DNA from: a virus
Length of the DNA stretch: 42,256 nt
Virus record (IMG/VR): IMGVR_UViG_3300037157_000022
Location: 1 to 42,256 of that record
Direction: 5' to 3' (one strand)
Below the pieces are notes generated by a model that was not told the DNA's origin, did not search any database, and saw only the letters and a program-made list of their open reading frames with translations. This document shows positions 1 through 6,874 of this stretch, piece by piece; the stretch's first letter is position 1, and every line of letters starts with the position of its first letter. The position numbers and the translations under genes were made by a program.

Positions 1-309
1 GGTTGCTGGTTGTGGATGGGGAGTCGCTCTCGCGCGGGCTACGGGCAGTTCAGGGGTCGGCCCGCCATCCGGATCATGCATTGGCTGACGAAGGGGCCGA
101 CGCCGCCGGGGACCGTCGTGATGCACTCCTGCGACAACCCGCCGTGCTGCAACCCCGGCCACCTGATTCTCGGAACACCGCTCGAGAACTCGCACGACGC
201 GCTGGCGAAGGGAAGGATGGGCAAGAAAAAGCTCCACGCCGCGGCAAACGACGTGGAGCCCACTACCGCTGGTTCGGCGTGCGCCGCCGGCCAGTCAGCA
301 CGAATCTAG
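1..309 (+). CDS. HNH endonuclease, 5'-truncated
   Basis: Frame 1 is open from the first base, so the gene begins upstream of the window. The first visible residues (GCWLWMG, then a GYG segment) match the N-terminal signature of phage HNH_3-type nucleases. The core around nt 112-213 reads [15 protein letters not shown] followed by [15 protein letters not shown], which supplies the His, Asn and Cys residues of the HNH metal-binding fold and its usual KGR tail. Such proteins nick or cut double-stranded DNA and act either as free-standing homing endonucleases or as packaging accessories. The site cut by this one cannot be told. A TTG at 10 could serve as a start but would remove the conserved first tryptophan, so a truncated gene is preferred. 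Confidence 0.85.
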   Translation, partial: GCWLWMGSRSRAGYGQFRGRPAIRIMHWLTKGPTPPGTVVMHSCDNPPCCNPGHLILGTPLENSHDALAKGRMGKKKLHAAANDVEPTTAGSACAAGQSARI

Positions 310-329
310 GCGCGACGAGGACTTTTGCA

Positions 330-737
330 ATGTCACACCTCAGCATCATCAGACGGCATGAGGACCTGCGCACGGTGGCGCTGGCCCGGCTCCGCGCGCC
401 ACACCAAATGGAGCTCTACGCCGCGTGCGCGCTCTGCGGCAGCGACATCTTCGATTTCCGCCAGGAGCAGCGGTTGGCCGGGCCGGACGGTCCGGTGCTC
501 TGCCCGGGCTGTGCCGCGGACTGTGAGCAGCGGATGGCGAAGGCGATCCCGATGGTCGCGGGGATCGAGCGGATGACCGCACCGCACGGCGAACACTCGG
601 TGGACTCGCTCACGGGCTCCGTGCTGGGCTACTGCGCGAAGCGCCAGGGCGCGGCGCTCACGCTGTACGAGCGGATCGTGCTCCAGATCGCGGCGTACCG
701 GCACTGGCAGGCAACCCACTCGCGGAGGGCCGCGTGA
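330..737 (+). CDS. Small zinc-ribbon protein, function unknown
   Basis: 135 residues from the ATG at 330, with GAGG about 9 bases upstream. Two Cys pairs, CALCGSD near residue 31 and CPGCAADC near residue 55, are spaced like a treble-clef or zinc-ribbon fold. The rest is probably helical. The frame is open further upstream, but that part overlaps the HNH gene and has no ribosome binding site. It overlaps the next gene by 4 bases (GTGA), so the two are translationally coupled. No family was recognised. Confidence 0.75.
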   Translation: MSHLSIIRRHEDLRTVALARLRAPHQMELYAACALCGSDIFDFRQEQRLAGPDGPVLCPGCAADCEQRMAKAIPMVAGIERMTAPHGEHSVDSLTGSVLGYCAKRQGAALTLYERIVLQIAAYRHWQATHSRRAA

Positions 738-1141
738 ACGCGGCCGCGTCATTCTCCGATGGCGTGATGATGGCGCTCCGCCAGCGGCAGCGCGTCGAGG
801 ATTCCGACCCGACGTGGGGCTACGTGATCGAGCATCCCACCACTGGGAGCAAGATCGTGCGCTGCGCCAAGCACGCGTTCGTCCGCGGCTGGAAGCCGAC
901 GGCCATCCCGATGTCGGTCTACTACGCCGCGTGTTCCTGCGGGTGCGTCGTGCGGAGCGGCCGCGTGAGCTACAAGGATTCGATGGCGGTGGCCACCGAC
1001 GGGTGCCTCGAACTCACCGCACCGCCGGGCACCTGCGAGTTATGCAACGGCGGCGGCCTGGCCCGATCTGATGCAGGATGGTCCGTGTGCCGCTCGTGCG
1101 GCGGAGCGGGCGTCGCTCCGGAGGGCCACTCCGATGCCTGA
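734..1141 (+). CDS. Small Cys-rich protein with DnaJ-type CxxCxGxG motif
   Basis: 135 residues from a GTG start preceded by GGAGGG. The C-terminal part carries CELCNGGG and CRSCGGAG, close to the CxxCxGxG repeats of the DnaJ zinc-binding domain, but only two repeats are present. An upstream CSCGC cluster may bind a further metal. There is no J domain. The protein is probably a small zinc-binding accessory factor of unknown role. It overlaps the following gene by 8 bases. Confidence 0.75.
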   Translation: MNAAASFSDGVMMALRQRQRVEDSDPTWGYVIEHPTTGSKIVRCAKHAFVRGWKPTAIPMSVYYAACSCGCVVRSGRVSYKDSMAVATDGCLELTAPPGTCELCNGGGLARSDAGWSVCRSCGGAGVAPEGHSDA

Positions 1142-1484
1142 GACGAAAGTGTCCGCGGCCATCCGGAAGTTCCACGCCGCGAGCGAGGATCTCCAGCACT
1201 GCACCCGCGTCGAGATGCTCGGCGAGGCGGGGAAGCCGGTGCAGCGGCGCGACGCGCTACTCCGCATCGTCGGAACCGACAACCCGCTAACTGGCAAGCC
1301 GCATTCGGCGTCGAGCGCCGAGACAGTGGCGAACGAAGAGCCGGTATTCAGCCTCTATCTGCGTGCGTGCACTGACGCGGTGATCAGCCGTATGAAGGCC
1401 GAGACCGCCGTGCAGGCGGCGCGGTGGAACGTGGAACTCGCGATCGCGGAGCACAGTCGGATGCGCGAGACGGTGGGCGTATGA
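1134..1484 (+). CDS. Hypothetical phage protein, helical
   Basis: 116 residues from the ATG at 1134, which lies 8 bases inside the preceding gene and 4-12 bases after a GGAGGG ribosome binding site. The protein is charged and probably mostly helical, with long Ala/Glu/Arg stretches and no Cys pair, signal peptide or membrane segment. It ends in an ATGA overlap with the next gene. No family was recognised. Confidence 0.7.
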   Translation: MPETKVSAAIRKFHAASEDLQHCTRVEMLGEAGKPVQRRDALLRIVGTDNPLTGKPHSASSAETVANEEPVFSLYLRACTDAVISRMKAETAVQAARWNVELAIAEHSRMRETVGV

Positions 1485-1789
1485 GCGGCTCGCAGCCGGC
1501 GACGGCCGACCCGGAACGCGCGACCCGGACGCCGTACCCGCCGCCGCGCGGGACGCCGAGCCGCAAGTCGCTCAGCATGGTCAACCGGCACGCCAACGCG
1601 GCCATGCTCTACGGCCGCGCGCAGCGCGAGATCGGCGACCGGACCGACGACGACGTGAACCGCAAGGCGCGCGAAGACGCACGGCTCGACTGGACCGCGG
1701 TCGAGCGCGAGATGCTCGACTACCTCACCGACCTCGAAGCACGGGCGGCTGGCAGGCCCGCGACCACGAAAGGAGCGACCGCATCATGA
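1481..1789 (+). CDS. Hypothetical protein with disordered N-terminus
   Basis: 102 residues from the ATG of an ATGA junction. The first 30 residues are rich in Pro, Arg and Thr and look disordered. Residues 35-90 form an acidic and basic helical segment. The stop overlaps the start of the annealing-protein candidate, so the two are probably co-translated, which makes an accessory role in recombination possible but unproven. Confidence 0.7.
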   Translation: MSGSQPATADPERATRTPYPPPRGTPSRKSLSMVNRHANAAMLYGRAQREIGDRTDDDVNRKAREDARLDWTAVEREMLDYLTDLEARAAGRPATTKGATAS

Positions 1790-3036
1790 GCACCGCACTG
1801 AGAGTGATGGACCCACGCGAGGCGCGGCCGGCGCTCGTCCCGGTGACCGGCGGCGACAGCATCGAATCGCTATTCAAGCTGGCCGAGCCGCTGGTCAAAT
1901 CCGGCTTCCTGCCCGATTACATCAAGACGCCGGGTCAGGCCGTGGCGATCATCATGGCGGGCCGCGAGATGGGCGTCCAGCCGATGCAGGCGCTCCGGTC
2001 GATCAACCTCGTGAAGGGGAAGATCACCATCAACGCCGACCTGCAGCTCGCGCTCTTCGTGCGCGACGGCGGTCAATTCAAGTGGCTGCAGGACGACCTC
2101 TACGGCGCGAAGATTTGGCTCCGCCACCCGACGGGCAGCGAGTACACGTCGCCTTTCAGCCAGCAGGACGCGAAGACGGCCGGGCTGTGGGGCAAGAACA
2201 CGTGGGCGCTGTACCCGCGTCCCATGATGCGCGCCCGCGCGATCACGGCGGGGCTCAAGGCCGTGGGCTACGAGCCGGTGTCGGGCGCGTACGACGACGT
2301 GAGCGTGGAGTTGCCAGGCGCGCCAGTCCCGGCATATGTGCCCGACGCGACGCCCACGCTTAGCGACGATGTGGTGGACGCCGCGACCGGCGAAGTGACG
2401 CAGGAGGCCGTGACCGGCTACACCCGCGTCACGGACCTCGCGGTGGCAAAGGCGCTGGTGTTGCCATTCCCGAACATCGAGGGCAAGCCGCTCGACACGC
2501 TGTCGTCGGGGCATCTCCGGCGGATCGAGGAGTGGATTCTCCGCCAGCGCGAAATCAAGAGCGACGAAGAGTTCATGATCGCAGCGACGGACTCGATCGG
2601 TCTGCTGCTGGCGCACCGCGAGGTGGCCGACGAACGGACCGGGATGGCCGAACCCGACGAAACCTCCACGTTCATGGGCGACGAGTACCCGGCTACGGAC
2701 ATTGGGGCTGAACACCCCGCGACGGCGCCTGCGCCCGCTGCGCCGCACCCGACAAGCCGCGTGGCGCGGACGCAACGCATCAACGAGCTGCTCAAGCACG
2801 CCGCGTGCGCGAACGATCGCGCGGACGTGAAGCGCCGGCTCACGAATGGGATGACCGACCACGAGCTCGGCGTCACGCTCTCCGCACTCGAGTCCAAGGT
2901 GCTGCAGGCCGAGCCACCGGAGAAGAAGGGCGGCGGCAAACGTGAGTTCTCGATGGGCGCTCCGCTGCCAGGCGAGGACGGCTTAGCGATCGACGACAAG
3001 CGAGCGTCGAAGTCGCCGCAGGAACACGGTCACTAG
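1786..3036 (+). CDS. Putative RecT/Bet-like single-strand annealing protein
   Basis: 416 residues. The N-terminal half, residues 25-185, has the pattern seen in phage proteins often labelled RecT-like: LVKSGFLPDYIKTPGQAVAI, then GREMGVQPMQALRSI, then KGKITINADLQLAL, then a WALYPRPMMRARA segment. In that family the core would bind single-stranded DNA and anneal complementary strands. The C-terminal half, from about residue 200, is acidic and Pro/Ala-rich and may recruit partners such as SSB. A RusA-type resolvase is encoded in the same transcription direction, but no paired exonuclease is adjacent. The assignment rests on remembered family patterns, not on a search, and is therefore tentative. 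Confidence 0.45.
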   Translation: MSTALRVMDPREARPALVPVTGGDSIESLFKLAEPLVKSGFLPDYIKTPGQAVAIIMAGREMGVQPMQALRSINLVKGKITINADLQLALFVRDGGQFKWLQDDLYGAKIWLRHPTGSEYTSPFSQQDAKTAGLWGKNTWALYPRPMMRARAITAGLKAVGYEPVSGAYDDVSVELPGAPVPAYVPDATPTLSDDVVDAATGEVTQEAVTGYTRVTDLAVAKALVLPFPNIEGKPLDTLSSGHLRRIEEWILRQREIKSDEEFMIAATDSIGLLLAHREVADERTGMAEPDETSTFMGDEYPATDIGAEHPATAPAPAAPHPTSRVARTQRINELLKHAACANDRADVKRRLTNGMTDHELGVTLSALESKVLQAEPPEKKGGGKREFSMGAPLPGEDGLAIDDKRASKSPQEHGH

Positions 3037-3069
3037 CACCGTACCACTTACCACCGAGGAGCGCGCGTC

Positions 3070-3534
3070 ATGGATGCAGAGCTCGACATGGGCCAACGCG
3101 GGAAGTGTCAGAAAGCGTTGGCTCGCATCAAAAAAGTGACTGAGCAGGCGAAGGCGCAGAGCACCAAAGCCTCGCTCGGTTACACCGAGGCCGAGACACA
3201 GATCGGCTTCATCAATGGGGCCGAGACGCAGTTCAACCAGTCGGTGGAGGGCGCGCCGGTCAGGCTCATCGCACCACACCGCACGGTGCTGTGCCTCGGG
3301 CTCGAGCTGCTCAAGGGCGATCTCGCGCAGACCGAGGGTCGCGGGGTGGGGTTGGGTGTGGTCGAGGACGCGTTCCTCACCTGCGTCGATGACTACGACG
3401 TCTTACTCCGGATGTTCGGTGAGCAGACGGAGGTCGCGATCCCGATAGCGCCCGTGAAGAAGGCCGACCGCGCGCTGGTCAAGCGGATGCGTGGCGGGAA
3501 GGGCAAGCATCAGGGCGCGGAAGCGCGGGCGTAA
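3070..3534 (+). CDS. Hypothetical phage protein
   Basis: 154 residues from the ATG at 3070, with GAGGAG about 9 bases upstream. The N-terminal third is basic and helical, rich in Lys, Ala and Gln. The central part is hydrophobic, and the C-terminus is very basic (KRMRGGKGK), suggesting nucleic acid contact. It follows the annealing-protein candidate after a 33-base gap with its own ribosome binding site. No family was recognised. Confidence 0.7.
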   Translation: MDAELDMGQRGKCQKALARIKKVTEQAKAQSTKASLGYTEAETQIGFINGAETQFNQSVEGAPVRLIAPHRTVLCLGLELLKGDLAQTEGRGVGLGVVEDAFLTCVDDYDVLLRMFGEQTEVAIPIAPVKKADRALVKRMRGGKGKHQGAEARA

Positions 3535-3722
3535 TGCCGTTCGCGGACGCCGAATCTCCCGAGACGGAAACCGTGTGGCTTCGCGTGCCGCTCGGGGGCG
3601 ACGTGTTCGTGACCGTCACCACGAATCACGAGCTTCAGGTGCCGCAGGTGGATCGGTTGCTGGAATGGCTCACCGCGATTCGGGACGGGTTTCTCGCGCG
3701 CGAGCAGGAGACGGCGGCATGA
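3534..3722 (+). CDS. Small hypothetical protein
   Basis: 62 residues starting within a TAATG junction and ending in an ATGA junction, so it is translationally coupled on both sides. It has a short beta-rich N-terminal half (VWLRVPLGGDVFVTV) and a C-terminal helix. There is no recognisable motif. Confidence 0.6.
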   Translation: MPFADAESPETETVWLRVPLGGDVFVTVTTNHELQVPQVDRLLEWLTAIRDGFLAREQETAA

Positions 3723-3952
3723 CGCCGCCGCCGACCGACGCCGACCGACGCCGAGCGTGCGCCGTGAGCGCGACGATTGACGATGCTGCGCCGCTGACGG
3801 CCGACGAAGTGCGCGCGTTCCTGGAGCTATGCGACGCGCCGGCCGGTTTGCTCTACGTCCACGGTTGGCGGTACGAGCACACAGACCTAACGAAATCATG
3901 CGCGGCGAAGCTGCGTCGGATCGCCGGGCTCCCGCGTGAGGGCGACCTATGA
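3719..3952 (+). CDS. Small hypothetical protein
   Basis: 77 residues from the ATG of an ATGA overlap. It has a Thr/Asp/Arg-rich N-terminus, then a helical segment (TADEVRAFLELCDAPA) and a basic C-terminus. The stop codon is the first base triplet of junction repeat A. Function unknown. Confidence 0.6.
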   Translation: MTPPPTDADRRRACAVSATIDDAAPLTADEVRAFLELCDAPAGLLYVHGWRYEHTDLTKSCAAKLRRIAGLPREGDL

Positions 3953-3988
3953 CATCACTTTTGGAAACCCACCTTTTAGTTACCTAAG
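3950..3988 (+). repeat. Junction repeat, copy A
   Basis: This is the first of five related elements that fill a stop-to-start gap. It begins at the TGA stop, reads ATCACTTTTGGAAACCCACC, then TTTTAGTTACC, and ends at the next gene's start region. It keeps the GGAAA and TTTTnG half-sites but has the most diverged right half (CTAAGTTGAGCG). See copies B-E. Confidence 0.7.
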
Positions 3989-4198
3989 TTGAGCGAGGAC
4001 GCGGAGATGCTACGCCGGATTATGGTTGCCGTCGAGCGGATGGCGGCGGGGGCGCGCCGTCCTGTCACGCACGGCGCTGGGCCTCGCGACTGGTTCGTAT
4101 GTCCACGCTGCAAGCGGTCGGCGCAATTTGGTGACGATCACGAATGCCGCGCGCGGATTACAGAGCCAACACGTCGAAACGCAAAAGGCCCGGCGTAA
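3989..4198 (+). CDS. Small zinc-binding protein
   Basis: 69 residues if the TTG at 3989 is used, or 63 from the ATG at 4007. Neither has a strong ribosome binding site. The TTG is chosen because the other junction repeats place the start at the same relative position. CPRCKRS near residue 38 and HECR near residue 51 form a CxxC...HxC zinc site. The N-terminal part is helical. Function unknown. Confidence 0.55.
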   Translation: MSEDAEMLRRIMVAVERMAAGARRPVTHGAGPRDWFVCPRCKRSAQFGDDHECRARITEPTRRNAKGPA

Positions 4199-4208
4199 TG
4201 CCGAGCCT
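4186..4208. terminator. GC-rich hairpin overlapping a stop codon
   Basis: A stem of AGGC, one mismatch and CGGC pairs with GCCG and GCCT around the loop GTAAT. On the + strand no T-run follows. On the - strand a TTTT tract follows. It may slow or end transcription between the upstream gene and the tRNA, but all genes run on the + strand, so the terminator role is uncertain. Confidence 0.3.
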
Positions 4209-4297
4209 CTGCATAGGCCAGCGTCCGAGCGTGGCACGCCGGGGTGAATCGTCCTGGAACCTGGCTAGCCGGTATCAAGACGTGCTGACAATCTACG

Positions 4298-4370
4298 GGG
4301 CTGCTAGCTCAAATGGGAGAGCATCTGACTTTTAATCAGAAAGATGTCGGTCCGACTCCGACGCGGCCCA
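4298..4370 (+). tRNA. tRNA-Lys (anticodon TTT)
   Basis: The full cloverleaf can be drawn. Acceptor GGGCTGC 4298-4304 pairs with GCGGCCC 4363-4369 (one G-U). The D-stem GCTC/GAGC is at 4307-4310 and 4319-4322. The anticodon stem TCTGA/TCAGA encloses the loop CTTTTAA, with anticodon TTT at 4331-4333. A five-base variable loop is followed by the T-stem GTCGG/CCGAC with loop TCCGACT. The discriminator is A4370. No CCA is encoded, so it must be added after transcription. The tRNA reads AAA and AAG lysine codons. It lies inside the small-gene cassette between repeat copies A and B. Confidence 0.95.
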
Positions 4371-4498
4371 TGCCTGACGAACTACGGCCAGAGGTCGAGG
4401 CCCTGCGATGGCTTCGGTACCAACCGAAGCAGACGCTGGGCGTTCTTCGCAACTGGCTAATCGCGGAAGTTTCCGCCGCACGGAAGGCGGTCGCATGA
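4370..4498 (+). CDS. Possible 42-residue peptide starting at the tRNA's last base
   Basis: An ATG whose A is the tRNA discriminator base opens a 42-residue frame (MPDELRPEVEALRWLRYQPK..., helical, ending in a basic Ala-rich tail). Its TGA stop is the first triplet of junction repeat B, just as the stops of better supported genes begin the other copies, which favours a real gene. There is no ribosome binding site outside the tRNA, and tRNA processing would cut the message exactly at the start codon. Confidence 0.4.
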   Translation: MPDELRPEVEALRWLRYQPKQTLGVLRNWLIAEVSAARKAVA

Positions 4499-4545
4499 CA
4501 TTGGTATTGAAAGACCCACCTTTACGATAACTACCGGGGTAAAGC
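4496..4545 (+). repeat. Junction repeat, copy B
   Basis: It runs from the TGA stop of the peptide above to the GTG start at 4546. It reads TATTGAAAGACCCACC, then CTTTACGATAACTACCG, then a GGGG tract and AAGCG directly before GTG. It matches copy C at 16 of 17 positions over CTTTTCGATAACTACCG. The GGGG lies where a ribosome binding site would be. Confidence 0.8.
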
Positions 4546-5421
4546 GTGACGATCGCTGCCGGGATTCTTCGCTTGACGCATGGTGCGCACCAGCCCAACG
4601 GTGAGATGTGTGCGATGGAAGCCGCTGCGTGGATCGCGGGCGAGCCGTGGTCGGACCATCCGACGTGCGCGTCGCCCGTGATCGCGTCCTTCATGCGGTC
4701 GTGGAACGATTCGCTCTCGGACGACGATCGGCAGATGCTCGTCCCCTACGTGGTCCGGGTCGTCGGCACCGCGAACGGGGCCAAGATCGAGAACGCGCGC
4801 GCCTGGATGGCGACCGACTGCCTCGTGCGCACGCAGACACCGATGTGGCTCCGACTCGCGAAACTCCCCGATCAGGCTGCCGAACTCGAAGCGCTCATCC
4901 CGCTCACGAATACCGCGACCGCCCGCAAGGCCCAGCCTACGATCGAGGCGGCGCGCTCGCGCGCCGACGCTGCGTGGGCCGCTGCGGGGGCCGCTGCGGG
5001 GGCCGCTGCGTGGGCCGCTGCGGGGGCCGCTGCGTGGGCCGCTGGGAGGGCCGCTGGGAGGGCCGCTGCGTGGGCCGCTGCGGGGGCCGCTGCGTGGGCC
5101 GCTGCGGGGGCCGCTGCGGGGGCCGCTGCGTGGGCCGCTGGGAGGGCCGCTGGGAGGGCCGCTGCGTGGGACGCTGGGTGGGACGCTGCGGGGGCCGCTG
5201 CGTGGGCCGCTGCGTGGGCCGCTGCGGGGGCCGCTGCGGGGGCCGCTGCGAGGGACGCTGCGAGGGACGCTGCGTGGGACGCTGCGTGGGCCGCGCTCCG
5301 ACCTACGGTCGTCGTGCTCCAGCTGTCCGCACTGGAGCTGCTCGACCGGATGATCGACCTGCACCGCACCGATGTTCCGCTCATTGCCGAGCGTGTCGCG
5401 CGGCTCGGCGTATCGGCATGA
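4546..5421 (+). CDS. Phage protein with conserved N-terminal domain and Ala-rich tetrapeptide repeats
   Basis: 291 residues from the GTG that ends repeat copy B. Residues 1-110 look like a domain known from phages and actinobacteria without assigned function: a HGAHQPNGEMCAMEAAAWIA segment, then EPWSDHPTCASPVIASFM and an ND...DDD segment. Residues 141-248 are 27 tandem tetrapeptides of the type (A/D)AA(G/W/R), which would form a continuous Ala-rich helix with a bulky or charged residue every fourth position. Residues 250-291 are a non-repeated helical tail. The repeat-rich tail is typical for this family. Cell location and partner are unknown. Confidence 0.8.
   Translation: MTIAAGILRLTHGAHQPNGEMCAMEAAAWIAGEPWSDHPTCASPVIASFMRSWNDSLSDDDRQMLVPYVVRVVGTANGAKIENARAWMATDCLVRTQTPMWLRLAKLPDQAAELEALIPLTNTATARKAQPTIEAARSRADAAWAAAGAAAGAAAWAAAGAAAWAAGRAAGRAAAWAAAGAAAWAAAGAAAGAAAWAAGRAAGRAAAWDAGWDAAGAAAWAAAWAAAGAAAGAAARDAARDAAWDAAWAALRPTVVVLQLSALELLDRMIDLHRTDVPLIAERVARLGVSA
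4966..5289 (+). repeat. 27 tandem 12-bp units inside a gene
   Basis: The unit is GCCGCTGCGNGG with N = G, T or A, giving AAAG, AAAW or AAAR. Variants begin with GAC (Asp) or carry GGG in the third codon (AAGR). The reading frame is kept in all 27 units. Two blocks repeat as higher-order units: AAAW, AAGR, AAGR, AAAW occurs twice, near 5026-5073 and 5122-5169. This suggests expansion by slippage or unequal recombination under selection for the helix pattern. Confidence 0.95.
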
Positions 5422-5467
5422 GATCACTTCTGGAAACGCGACTTTTCGATAACTACCGGGGGCGAGC
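5419..5467 (+). repeat. Junction repeat, copy C
   Basis: It runs from a TGA stop to the GTG at 5468. It reads GATCACTTCTGGAAACGCGA, then CTTTTCGATAACTACCG at 5442-5458, then GGGGCGAGCG before GTG. The 17-base segment occurs exactly, in inverted orientation, in copy E at 6619-6635. Confidence 0.85.
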
Positions 5468-5659
5468 GTGAGCACACCGGAGAAATGCCCAAAATGCGGC
5501 GCCGGATGGTCGGTCACGCACGGCGACGCCTTCCTCGGCCCCTATTTTCAAGAGCGCACCACGCTTCACGGCGAGCGGCTGAAATACGTCTGCCAGCGGT
5601 GCGGGTGTTTCTGCTACGAGCGGACGGCGGACCTCTTCGATAAGGAGCCGTCCGTATGA
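5468..5659 (+). CDS. Small zinc-ribbon protein
   Basis: 63 residues from the GTG that ends repeat copy C. CPKCGAGW at residues 7-14 and CQRCGCFC near residue 42 are a textbook two-knuckle zinc ribbon, with an aromatic and charged linker between them. It overlaps the next gene by ATGA. Probably a nucleic-acid or protein-binding accessory; the specific role is unknown. Confidence 0.7.
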   Translation: MSTPEKCPKCGAGWSVTHGDAFLGPYFQERTTLHGERLKYVCQRCGCFCYERTADLFDKEPSV

Positions 5660-5880
5660 CCCCCGCCCCCAGCGCCAGCGAGCGCACCGATACCGAGCGG
5701 CTACGAGTCTACTGCCCCGACCACCTGTACTCGATCACTGAGCTGGTCGGTGAGATCGAGATGCCGAATGACGATCCTAAACGCGATCACTATACGGTTC
5801 GCCGAATGTGGAAATGCGACGAAGGCAGTCACGATTTTTGGACCGTTGTGTTTCGCCGCAAGCCGGAGGCCGCGCCATGA
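5656..5880 (+). CDS. Small hypothetical protein with Cys/His pairs
   Basis: 74 residues from an ATGA junction. CPDH near residue 20 and a single CDEGSH near residue 54 could bind one metal. The strand-rich C-terminus (DFWTVVFRRK) suggests a small beta fold. It is coupled on both sides to neighbouring small genes. Confidence 0.65.
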   Translation: MTPAPSASERTDTERLRVYCPDHLYSITELVGEIEMPNDDPKRDHYTVRRMWKCDEGSHDFWTVVFRRKPEAAP

Positions 5881-6146
5881 CCGCCAGCGCCAGCCGCCGG
5901 GCCACGACGGAGAGATGGCGTCCCATTGCCACCTTTCGCGGAGCCGACCGGCACGAGGTCGATCTCTGGATGCAGGTCTACGCCTCTCCGCATTCGTTCG
6001 GTATGAGCGATGCGTTTCGCGTCGTCGACGCATACCGCGTCGAGGGCAAATGGTTTCATCGGTGGCAGGGGAAAGAGCAGGAGCTATACGCCGACTACAT
6101 CACACATTGGATGCCGAAACCGAAGCCGCCCCGGGCCGCCAAATGA
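5877..6146 (+). CDS. DUF551-like small phage protein
   Basis: 89 residues from an ATGA junction. The pattern RWRPIATF near residue 13, a central strand with LWMQVY, and the ending ITHWMPKPKPP fits the DUF551 family of small phage proteins (start W-x-P-I, end hW-x-P-x-P-x-P). The function of that family is unknown. The stop is the first triplet of junction repeat D. Confidence 0.65.
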   Translation: MTASASRRATTERWRPIATFRGADRHEVDLWMQVYASPHSFGMSDAFRVVDAYRVEGKWFHRWQGKEQELYADYITHWMPKPKPPRAAK

Positions 6147-6186
6147 TTATCGGAAATGCGAGTTTCCAAAACCTACCGGAGCGCCT
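6144..6186 (+). repeat. Junction repeat, copy D
   Basis: It runs from a TGA stop to the GTG at 6187. It reads TTATCGGAAATGCGAGTTTCC, then AAAACCTACCGGAGCGCCT. This copy shows the palindromic core best: GGAAA, six bases, TTTCC. CGGAG before the start acts as the ribosome binding site. Confidence 0.8.
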
Positions 6187-6618
6187 GTGAACATGACGGG
6201 TGGCAGCGCGCCCGCTGCGGCGATTGAGTTGACCTACGCAACAGCAGCGGAGGCGCCGAAGATCGCGCAGGTCTACGAATACCGGGCCATCGCCGAGAAC
6301 CCCTATTACCTGAGCGGGCGCGGCGGCTCAGGCGATCAATTCCCGTGGACTGTCATGTTCAAGTGGGTGGATGCGTTCGGCTATGTCCGTGAGGCGCCGG
6401 TGCAGACGTTTGCGACGCTCGCTATTGCGGCGCAGGTGATGCGCGGCCTGAGCGATCACCGTAGAGCTGTCTTTCAGCCGAAGCCGATCGAGGCGCTCGA
6501 ACATTTGTCTGCGCGCGACGTGGGCCGCGACACGCTGACCGGCGACACGCTGCCGAATGGCGCGGCGGCCCGGCGTACCTACTTCAAGCGCATGGCTGAC
6601 CGGAAGCCGAAGAAATGA
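6187..6618 (+). CDS. Hypothetical phage protein
   Basis: 143 residues from the GTG at 6187, with CGGAG 6 bases upstream; the ATG at 6193 is an alternative. The centre, residues 30-80, is rich in aromatic residues (YEYRAIAENPYYL and FPWTVMFKWVDAFGYV) and probably beta-rich. The C-terminus is basic (KRMADRKPKK). It is bracketed by repeat copies D and E. Function unknown. Confidence 0.65.
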   Translation: MNMTGGSAPAAAIELTYATAAEAPKIAQVYEYRAIAENPYYLSGRGGSGDQFPWTVMFKWVDAFGYVREAPVQTFATLAIAAQVMRGLSDHRRAVFQPKPIEALEHLSARDVGRDTLTGDTLPNGAAARRTYFKRMADRKPKK

Positions 6619-6658
6619 CGGTAGTTATCGAAAAGGCCGATTTCCAATACAGGAGTGC
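6616..6658 (+). repeat. Junction repeat, copy E (inverted version)
   Basis: It begins at a TGA stop and reads CGGTAGTTATCGAAAAG at 6619-6635, then GCCGATTTCCAATACAGGAG. Its reverse complement matches copies B and C, so relative to them the element is flipped, yet it still sits between stop and start. AGGAG at its right end supplies a normal ribosome binding site. Confidence 0.85.
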
Positions 6659-6661
6659 GTG

Positions 6662-6874
6662 ATGCACATGCACACCCATCGATTTCTTATCGAAGTCGAG
6701 GTTGCTGTGGCCGATGAGCGGCTGGGCGCAACGCAGACAAAACTCGTCGGCGCGCTTCACGCGGCTGGGTACAATCCGGTGTCGAGCCGAGTGCGCGAGT
6801 CCGACTGTCACTGCGGCGCCCCCGGCGACTGGGTGAACACCGATCTTGAGCAGAAGCGGTGCGAGCCGACATGA
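6662..6874 (+). CDS. Small hypothetical protein
   Basis: 70 residues from the ATG at 6662, six bases after AGGAG. An in-frame GTG at 6659 is too close to the binding site. The N-terminus MHMHTHRFLIEVEVAVADER suggests a beta strand, and a CHCG cluster lies near residue 49. It overlaps the excisionase gene by ATGA. Confidence 0.6.
   Translation: MHMHTHRFLIEVEVAVADERLGATQTKLVGALHAAGYNPVSSRVRESDCHCGAPGDWVNTDLEQKRCEPT

Noticed and set aside
1870-2862. - strand frame of 330 codons over the annealing-protein gene
   Set aside because: Arg/His/Val-rich antisense shadow with no recognisable motif.
4966-5289. CRISPR array
   Set aside because: Units of 12 bp directly adjoin with no spacers and keep a reading frame; this is a coding tandem repeat.
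4531-5517. - strand frame rich in GPRS repeats
   Set aside because: It is the antisense reading of the 12-bp tandem repeat; it has no conserved domain, while the + strand frame has one.
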